Positions 21,143 through 30,395 of a DNA stretch of 64,000 nucleotides are shown here, piece after piece. Position numbers and translations under genes: made by a program. Numbering within the stretch: the stretch's first letter is position 1; the number at the start of each line of letters is the position of its first letter. The DNA comes from Lachancea dasiensis (lineage: Eukaryota > Ascomycota > Saccharomycetes > Saccharomycetales > Saccharomycetaceae). The notes below the pieces were generated by a model. The model searched no databases, had not been told where the DNA came from, and saw only the letters and a program-made list of their open reading frames with translations. Location of the stretch: positions 67,502 through 131,501 of the forward strand of contig LT598460.1 in NCBI GenBank assembly GCA_900074725.1, given 5' to 3'.

Positions 21143-23209
21143 TTATTTTACAAGGGTGTTTACCCCGTAAACTTTCCAGCTATCTTTATCGTACATGCAT
21201 GAGAATTCTCTGACAAGGTCGCCCTGTTTTAAAGCCGTAGCCGTACGTTCCATGATTGACGGGCAACCATCCACTACAACTTTTTGGAGAATCATAAATT
21301 CTTCCTTAAATGCGCGTAGAAGCTCATAAATAGACACGCCGGTTAGGGCCACGTTGAATGAGAGGTCAAGTTTTCGGAGCTTTTTGAGATTTTTGACATG
21401 CCGCGAAAATTCTTTGATAGTATGATCATCAAGTGCCACCGATTGGTGGAGTAGAAGCTCTTCGACGTGGGGAATCAACAAAATCAGATCTTTTATGTTC
21501 ATAAATCCGTTTCCCTCGCCCCGCTGGAAATGAATATATGGGCAGTCCCCGATATTCAATTTCTTTAATTGATCAGTTGCAAATAGTGACAGCAGCTTTA
21601 ACAACCCTCGAGAGCCGATTGATGTGCACATCAAATCTAAACTTACCAAACTTTTAATATTTTCAATAAAAGTCGCATTTTCGAGCAAGTCGGGGTACTG
21701 GATCAAGTTCACGGCTTGATTAGAAACTCGATGCTCTCGTAAAGTGAGTTTTGTAAGGTTTCGAAAAAGAGGCTGATAAACAAGAGCCCGCAAAAAGTCA
21801 TCTAAAAAAATGTTTCTGTTATTCTCCAGCCAAAGCTCACGCAAGTTGGGCATTTTTTTTAGCCATTCGAAGTCCGTCGCGTAATCAAAAGACACGCCGC
21901 AAATATACACTTTTGTCAATTGAGGTAAATCCCCTAGGGAAAATAAAGACTTCAAAGGAAACGAGGCTCCCATCAATTTCAAGTCGCATATCAGTTTAAA
22001 AGTTTCCAGATTTTTCAAATTATGATATTGCACATTCAGTGGCCGAGGCTCACTCAAAAAGTTTCCTCGACTAGGACCAGCGCAGCCGGGGAAAATCAAC
22101 TCAAGCTTGCGAACATTTGAAAAGCTTTCCAAAAAGAGACAGTCTAATTGTCCAGCACGATTAGTTCGGAAATCCACGCACAAGCTCAACTCCTCCAAAC
22201 TGGCCACCAGTTTCCGATTCGCCGCGAGACAAACAGTCAATTGCTCAAAATCAATTGTTTTACTATTCAATATTAGTGTCCTGAGACGAGGTTTTAACTT
22301 TCGAATCAAAGAAGAGATTGTTCGTGCGTCCACGGACGATGAGGAGCTCGAGTATTTTATCATTTCAATCAACCCCCGTTGATTACCTCGGTATATGACG
22401 TTAATAAACTCCAGAAACGATGAAATAGCTCTGGTACTGCAGGGACTCAGATCGAACTTACGGAAAACTTCAGGCAACATGCAGATGCGTGCATGCCAAA
22501 TTTTGCTTACTTTCATGCAGTGAATCAATTGATTCGTGTCCAAGTTTAAGAGGATGCCTTTCAACATCTCTAGCGGACACTGACCGACGATATCTAACTT
22601 GATAGACGATCCCCGCTTGTGGTTCTTAGTCCTTTCTAGAAAGGACTCCTTCGGAGGCAAAATTGGAACTCTCTTGGCCCGAGGCTTTTCGTCTTGGAGA
22701 GGCACTGCTGGCTTCATTCGTTCTTTCACCAATGTTTTCTGGCCTTTGAGCAATCCCACAAGTCGTGCTGGAGGAGTGGTATACCATTGGGTCTCCATTT
22801 CGTGCACTTTAGAAAGACCACTGTCATAATTCTCAAGAGCTTCTTGGTCTTTTCCCAGCTTCTGTAGAACCTTTCCTCGCCGTAGGTAGCATTTTAAGTT
22901 GAATGGCTCGTATCTGACTGCTCGATTAGCATCTTTCAAAGCTTTGGCCAAATTGCCCAATTTTTCCCAAGTAGCTGCCCTATTGTCTAACAACTTCACC
23001 AACCTAGCGTGAACCAGCTCCCCCATACCAGGAACCGGCCGCTCACTCAGTCCATGCGAGATACGGATTTTTTCTAATGTTTCTTGATCATAAGAAAGGG
23101 CAAGTTTAAGAGCTTTAGTAAAGAGGTTGAGGGCACTATGAAAATCTTCGTTTTTGAAATACACAGCACCTAATTCCAGAGCTTTCTCTACAGGATCTCC
23201 ATGGTCCAT
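21143..23209 (-). CDS. DIA2: F-box/TPR/LRR protein Dia2 of an SCF ubiquitin ligase
   Basis: This 688-residue protein matches Dia2 (732 residues in S. cerevisiae), the origin-binding F-box subunit of SCF that helps disassemble the CMG helicase at the end of replication. The N-terminal 150 residues form TPR-like helices (ALELGAVYFKNEDFHSALNLFTKALKL, YEPFNLKCYLRRGKVLQKLGKDQEALENY). A basic linker (about 165-200) is followed by an F-box (CPLEMLKGILLNLDTNQLIHCMKVSKIWHARI). The rest is leucine-rich repeats. It is convergent with the lipase gene and divergent from ATX2, as YOR080W is in its block. Confidence 0.93.
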   Translation of the reverse strand: MDHGDPVEKALELGAVYFKNEDFHSALNLFTKALKLALSYDQETLEKIRISHGLSERPVPGMGELVHARLVKLLDNRAATWEKLGNLAKALKDANRAVRYEPFNLKCYLRRGKVLQKLGKDQEALENYDSGLSKVHEMETQWYTTPPARLVGLLKGQKTLVKERMKPAVPLQDEKPRAKRVPILPPKESFLERTKNHKRGSSIKLDIVGQCPLEMLKGILLNLDTNQLIHCMKVSKIWHARICMLPEVFRKFDLSPCSTRAISSFLEFINVIYRGNQRGLIEMIKYSSSSSSVDARTISSLIRKLKPRLRTLILNSKTIDFEQLTVCLAANRKLVASLEELSLCVDFRTNRAGQLDCLFLESFSNVRKLELIFPGCAGPSRGNFLSEPRPLNVQYHNLKNLETFKLICDLKLMGASFPLKSLFSLGDLPQLTKVYICGVSFDYATDFEWLKKMPNLRELWLENNRNIFLDDFLRALVYQPLFRNLTKLTLREHRVSNQAVNLIQYPDLLENATFIENIKSLVSLDLMCTSIGSRGLLKLLSLFATDQLKKLNIGDCPYIHFQRGEGNGFMNIKDLILLIPHVEELLLHQSVALDDHTIKEFSRHVKNLKKLRKLDLSFNVALTGVSIYELLRAFKEEFMILQKVVVDGCPSIMERTATALKQGDLVREFSCMYDKDSWKVYGVNTLVK

Positions 23210-23400
23210 CGGCACTTTAGAAAAGTCTCAGATAGCTAAGGCTTTACTGTCATTGTGGGAGTAATATAGCTAGCTAGTATATTGATATATAGATCAACAC
23301 ATTTATTATATATTGATTTTCGTAATAAGGCTCAACAAGGCCATCGCCAATTGAAACCGAATTAGGCCAAGCGAAGCTAACGCTTGTGTACTTTCCGAAT

Positions 23401-24366
23401 ATGTCTGCCTCTATTGTGGAAATAATTGTAACTAGTTTCCTATTTTTCGCAGTGGTATCTGCCATTGGTTGCGTACCTATATACTATGTTAAGAACACAC
23501 AATCATTGGGCAACGAGAAGTATCTTGGTATACTTTCACTATTTGGAGTAGGTATGCTGTTGGGGACTGCATTCATGCTCGTAATACCGGAGGGTATCAG
23601 TGCGTGTTTGGAGCACGAAGGAAATGTGGGTGTCAATTTGCTGATGGGATTTTTGGTAGTATACGCTTTGGATCGGGTAGCGTCGATGGTATCTAGAAAC
23701 TCGGCACATATAAGGTGGTGTTCGTTTCTGCAGGAAAGATGCGAACTAGAGTCACTTAGAGACATCTTGAAACCCAAAAAAGTGGTGTCATTGGTGGTGA
23801 GAAACCAGGTAGTATTTGCCCTGGTGGTGCACGGTTTTTCGGACGGCTTGGCCATGGGCGCCTCCACAAATAATGATTCAGTCAAGGTGGCTACTCTGGC
23901 TGCCATAATAATCCATAAGATCCCAGCTGTTCTTTCGTTGTCTAGTTTGATGGTCACGAAGCAAAAACTTCCTACTTTAGAGGCAATTTCTAATCTCTTG
24001 GCATTTGCTGCCTCTACGCCCCTGGCCTATTTTGTGGTTTCTTTAATCAACATGGAAAACTGGGGTCCCTTGGAATGGATAAGTGGTAATGTTTTACTTA
24101 TGAGTGGTGGCAGTTTGTTGTACGCCGCCGTTTCTGCGCTATCTGGTAATCACAAGAATCACGAAACCTACGAATATTCCGAAACCGAGGTAAATCTGGG
24201 GCTTGAACCAACTGCACTTGATATCAATTATAAGGATATGACTCCCTTCCAGTTGGTTGACGCAGGCGTACCGAACGCTAGTTTACCTTACGACGAGTCT
24301 GTATATGTATTGTGTGGGGTTATAGTACCCGTTGTGGTCTCATACATAATTCGCGAAAAGGATTAG
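23401..24366 (+). CDS. ATX2: Golgi manganese/zinc transporter Atx2 (ZIP family)
   Basis: This 321-residue polytopic protein matches Atx2 (313 residues in S. cerevisiae), a ZIP-family Golgi transporter that controls manganese homeostasis. Hydrophobic segments lie at about 4-26, 38-58, 74-92, 133-160, 168-186, 198-218, 226-246 and 296-316. The ZIP hallmark segment is present as VHGFSDGLAMGAS (His in segment 4) and IIHKIPAVLSL (HK in segment 5). The ATG at 23401 is chosen over a GTG at 23386. It follows DIA2 in the YOR order. Confidence 0.92.
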   Translation: MSASIVEIIVTSFLFFAVVSAIGCVPIYYVKNTQSLGNEKYLGILSLFGVGMLLGTAFMLVIPEGISACLEHEGNVGVNLLMGFLVVYALDRVASMVSRNSAHIRWCSFLQERCELESLRDILKPKKVVSLVVRNQVVFALVVHGFSDGLAMGASTNNDSVKVATLAAIIIHKIPAVLSLSSLMVTKQKLPTLEAISNLLAFAASTPLAYFVVSLINMENWGPLEWISGNVLLMSGGSLLYAAVSALSGNHKNHETYEYSETEVNLGLEPTALDINYKDMTPFQLVDAGVPNASLPYDESVYVLCGVIVPVVVSYIIREKD

Positions 24367-24472
24367 GATGCGAGGGGCAACTGAAATGTATGTTTATATA
24401 GGTCCAGATACAAATGCGGTGAACGATTATGGTATTATGCTATGGTACAGAGAGGGGCTTGGCTTGTTTTTT

Positions 24473-25147
24473 TCACCTACGTCCGAGGGACTTGCGCTTG
24501 AGCCACTTGTCCTTCTTGTTAAGCACGACTGGGTCTTTTTTTGGCGCTAACGACCGGCTGCTGGCCATGGTCGCCAAAAGATTAACCGTGACAGGGCCTC
24601 TTTTCAAGGTTGTCTTCCGCAGTTTATTCAGCGTTTTCTTCTTTTGTTTTTTGAGTTCGGCTTTAACCTCGGGTGTGAAGTTTTCGTCTATGTCATTGAA
24701 GTTGACGTGTGTGGGCTTGGTTGCTATTTGGTGCGAGGCTTGCTCGTCTAGATTTTCAAAAAATCCTTCGGGCAGTTCTTCTGGAATTTCCTCATCACTG
24801 CTTGCCCCATTTTCTAGTTCCCGCTGTTTCATGAGAAGCTCAAAGTCTTGAAACTGTTTGGTACGTTTCTCATCTTGTTGCTTAGCAAATATTAGGTTCT
24901 GTTTACGTCTTTTATCCTTTATCAGGTCTTGCTCTTTCTTGGCAGCTCGTTGTCGTTCTAATTCTCGCCCCTCGATCTGACTCTTGGCGTCAACAACACC
25001 CTCTTCCTCTGGGGCTTCATCGTCGCTGCTGGCATCGTCTTCGGAACTATGGTCATCTGCAACGCTTTGTTCTGGAATTTCCGATGGAATGTTTTCCAAG
25101 CCCTGGGCTTGGTCGTCAAATTTGCGATGTAGAGCTTTACCGGCCAT
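24473..25147 (-). CDS. BUD21: U3 snoRNP / small-subunit processome protein Bud21 (Utp16)
   Basis: This 224-residue, highly charged protein matches Bud21/Utp16 (214 residues in S. cerevisiae), a component of the nucleolar SSU processome needed for 18S rRNA processing. Shared features are an acidic Ser/Asp/Glu stretch (about 40-70), a long charged helix (EGRELERQRAAKKEQDLIKDKRRKQNL), THVNFNDIDENF, and the C-terminal NKLRKTTLKRGPVTVNLLATM...DKWLKRKSLGRR block. The frame stays open upstream of the ATG at 25147 for at least 35 codons of basic sequence without another ATG. Confidence 0.9.
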   Translation of the reverse strand: MAGKALHRKFDDQAQGLENIPSEIPEQSVADDHSSEDDASSDDEAPEEEGVVDAKSQIEGRELERQRAAKKEQDLIKDKRRKQNLIFAKQQDEKRTKQFQDFELLMKQRELENGASSDEEIPEELPEGFFENLDEQASHQIATKPTHVNFNDIDENFTPEVKAELKKQKKKTLNKLRKTTLKRGPVTVNLLATMASSRSLAPKKDPVVLNKKDKWLKRKSLGRR

Positions 25148-25526
25148 TTGATGTCTTCTGGTGGTTGAATTGTAGGCACGGGTGATATCGACTTGACTTT
25201 GAGCCCAACTGCTCTTCTTTCTAATTTTCAAGATGCTAATTGTACTGTTAAAATTTTATAAACAAATATAATATACCAAGTGACAGCATAATACCCAAAT
25301 CATCCAACTGTGAGAAACAGCTCAATTTGAAACCATCCAGAATGTGATCCTTCAATTAAAATTCTAGCATAGTCCTATAACGGGGCGAAAGGTATATAGC
25401 GGGACTGGGTCGTTTTGCTGGCGTCCCATATTGATACCCACGACGGCAGATGACGATCAAGTTGCTGTACTTTGATTTTGAAGGCCATTGCTCAAGTGAG
25501 CATCTCTCTCTTGGTATACTTTTTTC
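25148..25526. other. Intergenic: BUD21 promoter
   Basis: This 379-base gap contains an AAAATTTT core near 25252 that resembles an RRPE fragment. I see no PAC (GATGAG) core in it, in contrast to RPF2. Confidence 0.4.
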
Positions 25527-26138
25527 TCAAAGTGAACGTTGTGATCTGTGCTCACCACATTGGTCTCCAAACTCACAAAATCCTGGGCCAAAAAGAGTTT
25601 CAGCTCTGTTGGTACCAAACACGTAGCAAGCTGAAGCCTTAAGAATGATGACGTAGTACTTTGAACCTTCGCCGGTAAATGCGGTGTAGAAAGTTGAGAC
25701 AACGATGATGAGGCCCAGAAAGCAGTAAAAAAGCATTCTATTGCTATAGTATAGGCTCCAGAGCCAGGTAGCGACTGGGGACACATAGGAGCCGACATTT
25801 CCATTAGCCTCTTGGTTTCCATTGCTAGGAGGCCCAAAATACGAGGGACTCCTGGGTAATTGAACAGGCGGTGAACTTGAATTCAGAGGCCCGGCGGGCG
25901 CCGACTGTTCCCGTAGTATAGAATTGTAATCTGCAGTCTGGCGTCCGCTAAGAACTGGCCCTCTCTCGTCACTGAATCTTTGATCGAACACCAAATCGCC
26001 TCTTTCAAGTTTGTTGAAGTCGATGTCGGGTGGTATATACGACGCCGTTGAGCCCGTTGCTAGAGCCTCCCGGTGATTGATTTCGCTTAACAGTAATGGA
26101 GCAGATACTGTACGGTGCATTGAGGTGTTTGCAGACAT
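25527..26138 (-). CDS. Unrecognised protein with one C-terminal membrane segment
   Basis: The 203-residue ORF begins at an ATG (26138) with MSANTSMHRTVSAPLLL. Residues 1-120 are polar and Ser/Pro-rich, likely disordered. A strongly hydrophobic segment LFYCFLGLIIVVSTFYTAF lies at about 138-156, followed by a Cys-containing end with the motif FGPGFCEFGDQCGEH. This layout suggests a single-span or tail-anchored-like membrane protein. S. cerevisiae has no gene at this place between BUD21 and RTS2/TVP38. I do not recognise the family. The uninterrupted frame and independent 5' context support a real gene. Confidence 0.6.
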   Translation of the reverse strand: MSANTSMHRTVSAPLLLSEINHREALATGSTASYIPPDIDFNKLERGDLVFDQRFSDERGPVLSGRQTADYNSILREQSAPAGPLNSSSPPVQLPRSPSYFGPPSNGNQEANGNVGSYVSPVATWLWSLYYSNRMLFYCFLGLIIVVSTFYTAFTGEGSKYYVIILKASACYVFGTNRAETLFGPGFCEFGDQCGEHRSQRSL

Positions 26139-27015
26139 GACAGAGATTCTCTACGAGTGAAATAGAATTCTAGAAGTGAGGTTTGAATAGGGCGTTTTTG
26201 TGTGGTATTTAAGAATTTGGTGACGCGTAGGCGTCAGGATATAGTAGCTTAAATTATAAAGGAAATAAGGAAATAATGCCGCTCTCGATCACAGTAGGAC
26301 CAAATTCAGATTCAAGGTAGGGCTATTTGAACGTTTGAAAAGTATTTAGTCGCCGATGTAGGGTGAGAGCATATCTTTATTGAACGGCGACGGGGAATAG
26401 CGCTCATAAATAATTGTTCAAGGCGACAGCTTGTTATTTGCGACCTCGTCAGGAACTTGGCAATCAATAAGTACTTTAAAAGATGTTTACATGTGAAAGT
26501 TCAAATTTATGTTGTAAACATGAAAACTTCTTAAATGTTCCCAACGTTGAAGCTTTCGTGATCCTTTGATGACCGCTTCATACTTTTTAACCATCGAGAG
26601 AACGAACAAAGACCCCCTCGATGTGTCTTTGAGTTAGTAACACCTTGTACTCGTCCGCGCTGCCTCAACAAACTGGTGCGACATTGTTCTCCAGAGCGTC
26701 AGTAAAATACGTTTGATTTTTTTAGACGAAATAAATACGTTAACAAATTCATTTGAAATCCCAGAAGGCTCAACCGATTGCTACATCTATACTACCCACT
26801 CTGCACGGGGATTACTGTTGCGCAAGCCACCTTAATTTTTCCTGTAAAAACTATCATTTATTCGTCTCAGCTAGCGAGACCTGTGACTATGTACCATCGC
26901 GAACACCAGCGACTGATTTCTATGCTTATAATTCTGAATGATTCTAATTCGACCGGTTGCTATTGCTCCCGATCGCATGCATTTGGTTCTATCAATATAC
27001 GTCCTTCTCGGGGTT
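26139..27015. other. Intergenic, 0.88 kb, no gene seen
   Basis: The stretch lies upstream of the 203-residue membrane protein gene and downstream of the dehydrogenase gene. It is AT-rich with scattered short ORFs (for example 26753-26941, plus) that lack content and run antisense into the dehydrogenase. I see no RNA gene. Confidence 0.4.
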
Positions 27016-27894
27016 CTACATGCAGCAGTACCCACCATCCACGATGATATCGGTACCCGTGGTGTATGTGGAGGCGTCCGAGCACAGATACAAGTATGCA
27101 CCCACCAATTCACGTGGCATGGCCTCACGGCCCATGGGGGTGAGTTTGTGCCATTTCTGCTTCTGTTCGCTGTCCGCAAACTTGGTGATCTCGGTGGCGA
27201 TGTAGCCAGGCGAGACGGTGTTGACACGAGCAAAGCCGGACCACTCGACGGCCAGCGACTTGGCCAGATGTAGCACACCGGCCTTGGCAGCGTTGTACGC
27301 GGCCTGCATTTGCGGAACGTTGACCACGTGACCAGACATCGACGCTGTCACCACGAAAGTGCCCTTCTTGTTGGGATTGCCGAGACCCTGTTTCTGGAAC
27401 ACGGGACCCACAGCCTTGGCCACACGGTAGATACCGTTGAGATCCACATCCACCACTTTGTTCCAGGCCTCGTCGCACGCGTCTTCGTCGCCCTCGGCCA
27501 GCATGTCCAGCACCGCACCCTGCGTCCACGCCACACCTGCGTTGGCAACCATGATGTCGATGGTACCGTTGAAGTCTTTCAAAATCTGGTCGATGGTGGA
27601 CTTCACCTCTTTGGAGCTGGTCACAGAACACTTGTAGGCGCGCACCGTGACACCGTACTTCTTGGAGATATCGCCCACGACCTCGGTGATGTGAGGGTTG
27701 GAGTTGTACCACATAGCGACGTCAGCGCCAGCCTGGGCTAGGGCGATGGCCACGTCGTAGCCGATCCCGGACGAGGCCCCCGTGACCACGGCTACTTTGC
27801 CCTTGAGCGAAAACATATCCAGCACGTGATCAGCCAGCTGTGGCGCTGGTTGTGGCGTTGTCAAATTGGTGGCAATGGTCGTGTTAGCGGACAT
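27016..27894 (-). CDS. Short-chain dehydrogenase, sorbose reductase / Sou1-like
   Basis: This 292-residue classical SDR resembles fungal NADPH-dependent L-sorbose reductase and Sou1-type sorbitol-utilisation proteins, and related D-arabinitol dehydrogenases. The cofactor motif [14 protein letters not shown] (TGxxxGxG) is at about residues 38-51 and the NAG motif appears as VANAGVAW. The catalytic residues are Ser in [11 protein letters not shown] and YxxxK in YNAAK. The C-terminal [14 protein letters not shown] is typical of the Sou1 group. Codon third positions are dominated by G and C (CTG, GCC, ACC, GGC), unlike neighbouring genes and unlike the optimal set used by RPS5 and ATP2. It is absent from this place in S. 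cerevisiae. Likely substrates are ketoses or polyols, but specificity cannot be read. A TATA box lies upstream. Confidence 0.88.
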   Translation of the reverse strand: MSANTTIATNLTTPQPAPQLADHVLDMFSLKGKVAVVTGASSGIGYDVAIALAQAGADVAMWYNSNPHITEVVGDISKKYGVTVRAYKCSVTSSKEVKSTIDQILKDFNGTIDIMVANAGVAWTQGAVLDMLAEGDEDACDEAWNKVVDVDLNGIYRVAKAVGPVFQKQGLGNPNKKGTFVVTASMSGHVVNVPQMQAAYNAAKAGVLHLAKSLAVEWSGFARVNTVSPGYIATEITKFADSEQKQKWHKLTPMGREAMPRELVGAYLYLCSDASTYTTGTDIIVDGGYCCM

Positions 27895-28050
27895 TATGAT
27901 GTGGAGGCGCTATAGTAGTGAAGGCACAGAGAATAAGCTAATAAATAGGAAAGAACGAACTGGTGGCGGTTCGAGTTGCTTAGTTTATCGTGTTTGTGGT
28001 CACAAACAATGTGGGCCCGCTACCGTCGTGTTTGCGGGTCGAAGAAGCTC

Positions 28051-28058
28051 CTTATATA
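28051..28058 (-). promoter_or_regulatory. TATA box of the dehydrogenase gene
   Basis: On the minus strand the sequence reads TATATAAG, about 157-164 bases upstream of the ATG at 27894. A strong TATA element suggests a regulated, inducible gene, which would suit a sugar-alcohol utilisation enzyme. Confidence 0.55.
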
Positions 28059-28197
28059 GTTCGAGAAGGGTTTTTGTGGCAATCGCAAACGCAAACCACA
28101 TGGTCGAGCAAAGAAAAAGGGGACAGCAAAACCGCAAGCTTACATAACAGGGTTACGTACTTGCGCCTGCGCCCCATGTCGCGTCACGGTGCGTAAC

Positions 28198-28215
28198 GGT
28201 GCGCCACTGCGCACC
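28198..28215. repeat. Short hairpin in the dehydrogenase upstream region
   Basis: GGTGCGC (28198-28204) and GCGCACC (28209-28215) form a perfect 7-base stem with a 4-base loop. A further copy of the half, GGTGCG, precedes it at 28188-28193. The setting is a GC-rich gap between the dehydrogenase gene and the orphan ORF. It may be a paired factor-binding site. Confidence 0.55.
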
Positions 28216-28386
28216 AAGATGCAGCAAGACTCGTCATTATGCGGAGAACAACGGAACAAAACGGGCAGATGGAGCCTGGGCCTCTTTTGGCGTGTGCGTG
28301 TGCGACACCGACAGCAACGTAGTGATGGTGAGCAGCAACCTACGTGGGTGAGCAATCAAAAGAGGCGCGCAATCCGGGTACCTGCG

Positions 28387-28935
28387 TCAGACCATAGAGT
28401 CGTGTGTGGACGAATGCGGTTGGTAATCAATGCCATCGAATAACAAAACCAGATACTTATCAGGTTGGGCAAGTGAAGAAAACGGGTACTTTTCCGGGTA
28501 GCGCACGTGACCGATGTCAGGAGCCGATGTCCTGACTCGAGCTGAGTTGCTGCTGCTATGTTGGGCAGAATAATTGAGACAGGTCACGTTTAGGCAGGTG
28601 TCTAAGTGCTGAAGTGTATCGTTCAGGCTGTTGAGGGCGATTGTGATGTGAGTGTGGGAAAAAGGATCTGTGGAAAAAAATTGTGATAAAGGCTCTTTGG
28701 CCATGTCTCCGTGAATACCAATAGGGCTATATATCTGGCCGGTATCTGGCACGTACTTCGGGTACTCGTACAGATTTCTGGCGGTAACGATACCTGGCGG
28801 ACCAGTCGTTGTATACGACGACTGGGTTTGTCCAAACCATTGCGTGATCTTCCGCTGGGCTGGGCCCCTTCGTATTTTACTGGCGTCGCGAGCATCGCTG
28901 CTCATCACACCGACACCTGGTTTGATGGCTACCAT
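28387..28935 (-). CDS. Orphan protein, 182 residues
   Basis: The frame has an ATG at 28935 (another at 28905) and stays open for 182 codons. It is rich in Ser, Thr, Pro and His with no membrane segment, and I recognise no domain. The segment QRKITQWF near residue 30 has the spacing of a PCNA-interacting (PIP) box (Q-x-x-hydrophobic-x-x-two aromatics), but a single motif of this kind often arises by chance. The GC-rich patch makes long open frames more likely, and a 143-codon ORF overlaps on the other strand. A real gene is possible but unproven. Confidence 0.4.
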   Translation of the reverse strand: MVAIKPGVGVMSSDARDASKIRRGPAQRKITQWFGQTQSSYTTTGPPGIVTARNLYEYPKYVPDTGQIYSPIGIHGDMAKEPLSQFFSTDPFSHTHITIALNSLNDTLQHLDTCLNVTCLNYSAQHSSSNSARVRTSAPDIGHVRYPEKYPFSSLAQPDKYLVLLFDGIDYQPHSSTHDSMV

Positions 28936-29378
28936 AAGCCACTCGATGTTCTTCAAACGGCACAGGAGCACTACCAGTCGGTTTTTCTAACCGCACTGCG
29001 GTCATTTGCGAAGTTACAGGGTAAGCTGACTTCGTCCAGCCTCAAGCTTTCCCACATTCTCTTTCTCAGCAGTTGGCAGCTACCAATGCTGTCCCCCAAT
29101 TTTTGTACTGCGCTGGTTTTTCAGAACCGCGTAGAGAGGTGACATTCGAAACAAAGCGTCTAACACAAGCGAGGAGATTAATCCGAATTCAATCGACTCA
29201 GGCCAATCGACTCAGTTCAAGCCTCCTCAACACTCACCGTGGACACTGGCCTTGGACGTCAGACCTTCAAGACTCGTCACGATGGACGAAAGTGATCTCG
29301 CAACGTCCCTGAAAAAACAATGCTAGCAGCTTGTGTTACAGGCGTGGAAACCCAACCGTTCAATCTGCGCTCACGTCC
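28936..29378. other. Intergenic: TVP38 promoter
   Basis: This 443-base gap carries a direct repeat AATCGACTCAG at 29191-29201 and 29205-29215 (period 14), each with a GACTCA core resembling a Gcn4/Bas1 half-site. No gene is seen in it. Confidence 0.5.
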
Positions 29379-30305
29379 ATGTCGGAGGCATACGAGGCTC
29401 GAGTAAACGCCAATAGACCTTTCAACGAGAGTCAGCCAATTTTATTCTCGACAAACGAGGACTTTGATGACCTGGACGATGACTTTCTGGATATGTACAC
29501 TATGAACCCCAGACAGCGCCTACTGCGTCAACTGCAGAAAGTCAGGAACAAGCTGATTGATCATTTCCAAAGACTTCCGGCTTGGAAGAAATTTTTAGTA
29601 GTAATCGCGATTCTGTTGCAGATGACTTTGACAATACTGGTGTTAGTTTTCCACGATAAGATCCTACACGCCATGATCACCGCATCCAAAGAGCTCAGAG
29701 CAAGGTGGTATACTCCCTTGGTTTGTGTGCTCCTTGTGTTTGGGGTCTCCTTCCCTCCGCTGATTGGATTTTCATTGCTGTCAGTAACGGTCGGTATCAT
29801 ATACGGCGTGAGCTTTTTAGGCTGGTTTATCCTGTTCATTGGATCTTTGAGTGGTTCGATATCGGCATTTGTTCTGTTCAAAACGCTGTTGCGGTCGCAA
29901 GCAGAAAGGCTGGCCCATGCAAATGCTAAATTCGAGGCATTGGCCTCCACTCTACAAGACGATGACGGCTACTGGATGCTCGCCCTGATAAGATTGTGTC
30001 CTTTCCCTTATTCATTCACAAATGGTGCTATTGCCGGCATTTACGGAGTCACCCTAAAGAATTTCTCGCTAGCCAACGTGCTTACTTCTCCCAAACTGCT
30101 GATGTACCTCTTTATTGGATCTAGACTTAAGAACATGGGAGAAGACAGCTCAGCTTCCTCAAGAATCTTTGACGTTGTCAGCATTCTTATCACTGGTATA
30201 ATTTTGGCTTTGACTACTTGGCTATTGTATACCAAAGCTAAAAGAAGATACCAAGAAATGCAAAGAAACCAAAGCTTGGATGCTTCCTTTGAAACTGTCT
30301 TCTGA
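29379..30305 (+). CDS. TVP38: Golgi membrane protein Tvp38 (VTT/DedA family)
   Basis: This 308-residue polytopic protein matches Tvp38 (337 residues in S. cerevisiae, YKR088C), a late-Golgi/Tvp23-vesicle membrane protein of the VTT (SNARE-associated, DedA-like) family. Membrane segments lie at about 69-90, 109-132, 137-168 and 253-283. The VTT core is visible as PPLIGFSLLSVTVGIIYG and RLCPFPYSFTNGAIAGIYGVTLKNFSLANVL. The ATG at 29379 is the first in frame; an upstream TTG is ignored. It is convergent with RTS2, and the two stops are 90 bases apart. Confidence 0.93.
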   Translation: MSEAYEARVNANRPFNESQPILFSTNEDFDDLDDDFLDMYTMNPRQRLLRQLQKVRNKLIDHFQRLPAWKKFLVVIAILLQMTLTILVLVFHDKILHAMITASKELRARWYTPLVCVLLVFGVSFPPLIGFSLLSVTVGIIYGVSFLGWFILFIGSLSGSISAFVLFKTLLRSQAERLAHANAKFEALASTLQDDDGYWMLALIRLCPFPYSFTNGAIAGIYGVTLKNFSLANVLTSPKLLMYLFIGSRLKNMGEDSSASSRIFDVVSILITGIILALTTWLLYTKAKRRYQEMQRNQSLDASFETVF

Positions 30306-30395
30306 GGCTGCAGATGTATATTATATAGAATCAACACCGCTATTTCCGTCCTGTACACTAACAACAAGCCCCCTACTCAACGACCATTTAGGATT

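Noticed and set aside
23380-23400. CDEIII-like TTTCCGAA just upstream of ATX2
   Set aside because: There is no AT-rich CDEII of the proper length and no CDEI (RTCACRTG) partner, and the neighbouring genes are not centromere-linked in S. cerevisiae.
27125-27741. ORFs of 143 and 195 codons overlapping the SDR gene
   Set aside because: The GC-rich coding sequence suppresses stops in other frames. Only the SDR frame has motifs.
27965-27980. GGTTCGAG resembling a tRNA B box upstream of the SDR gene
   Set aside because: The bases after it do not fit (no CC), and no cloverleaf arms or A box can be drawn around it.
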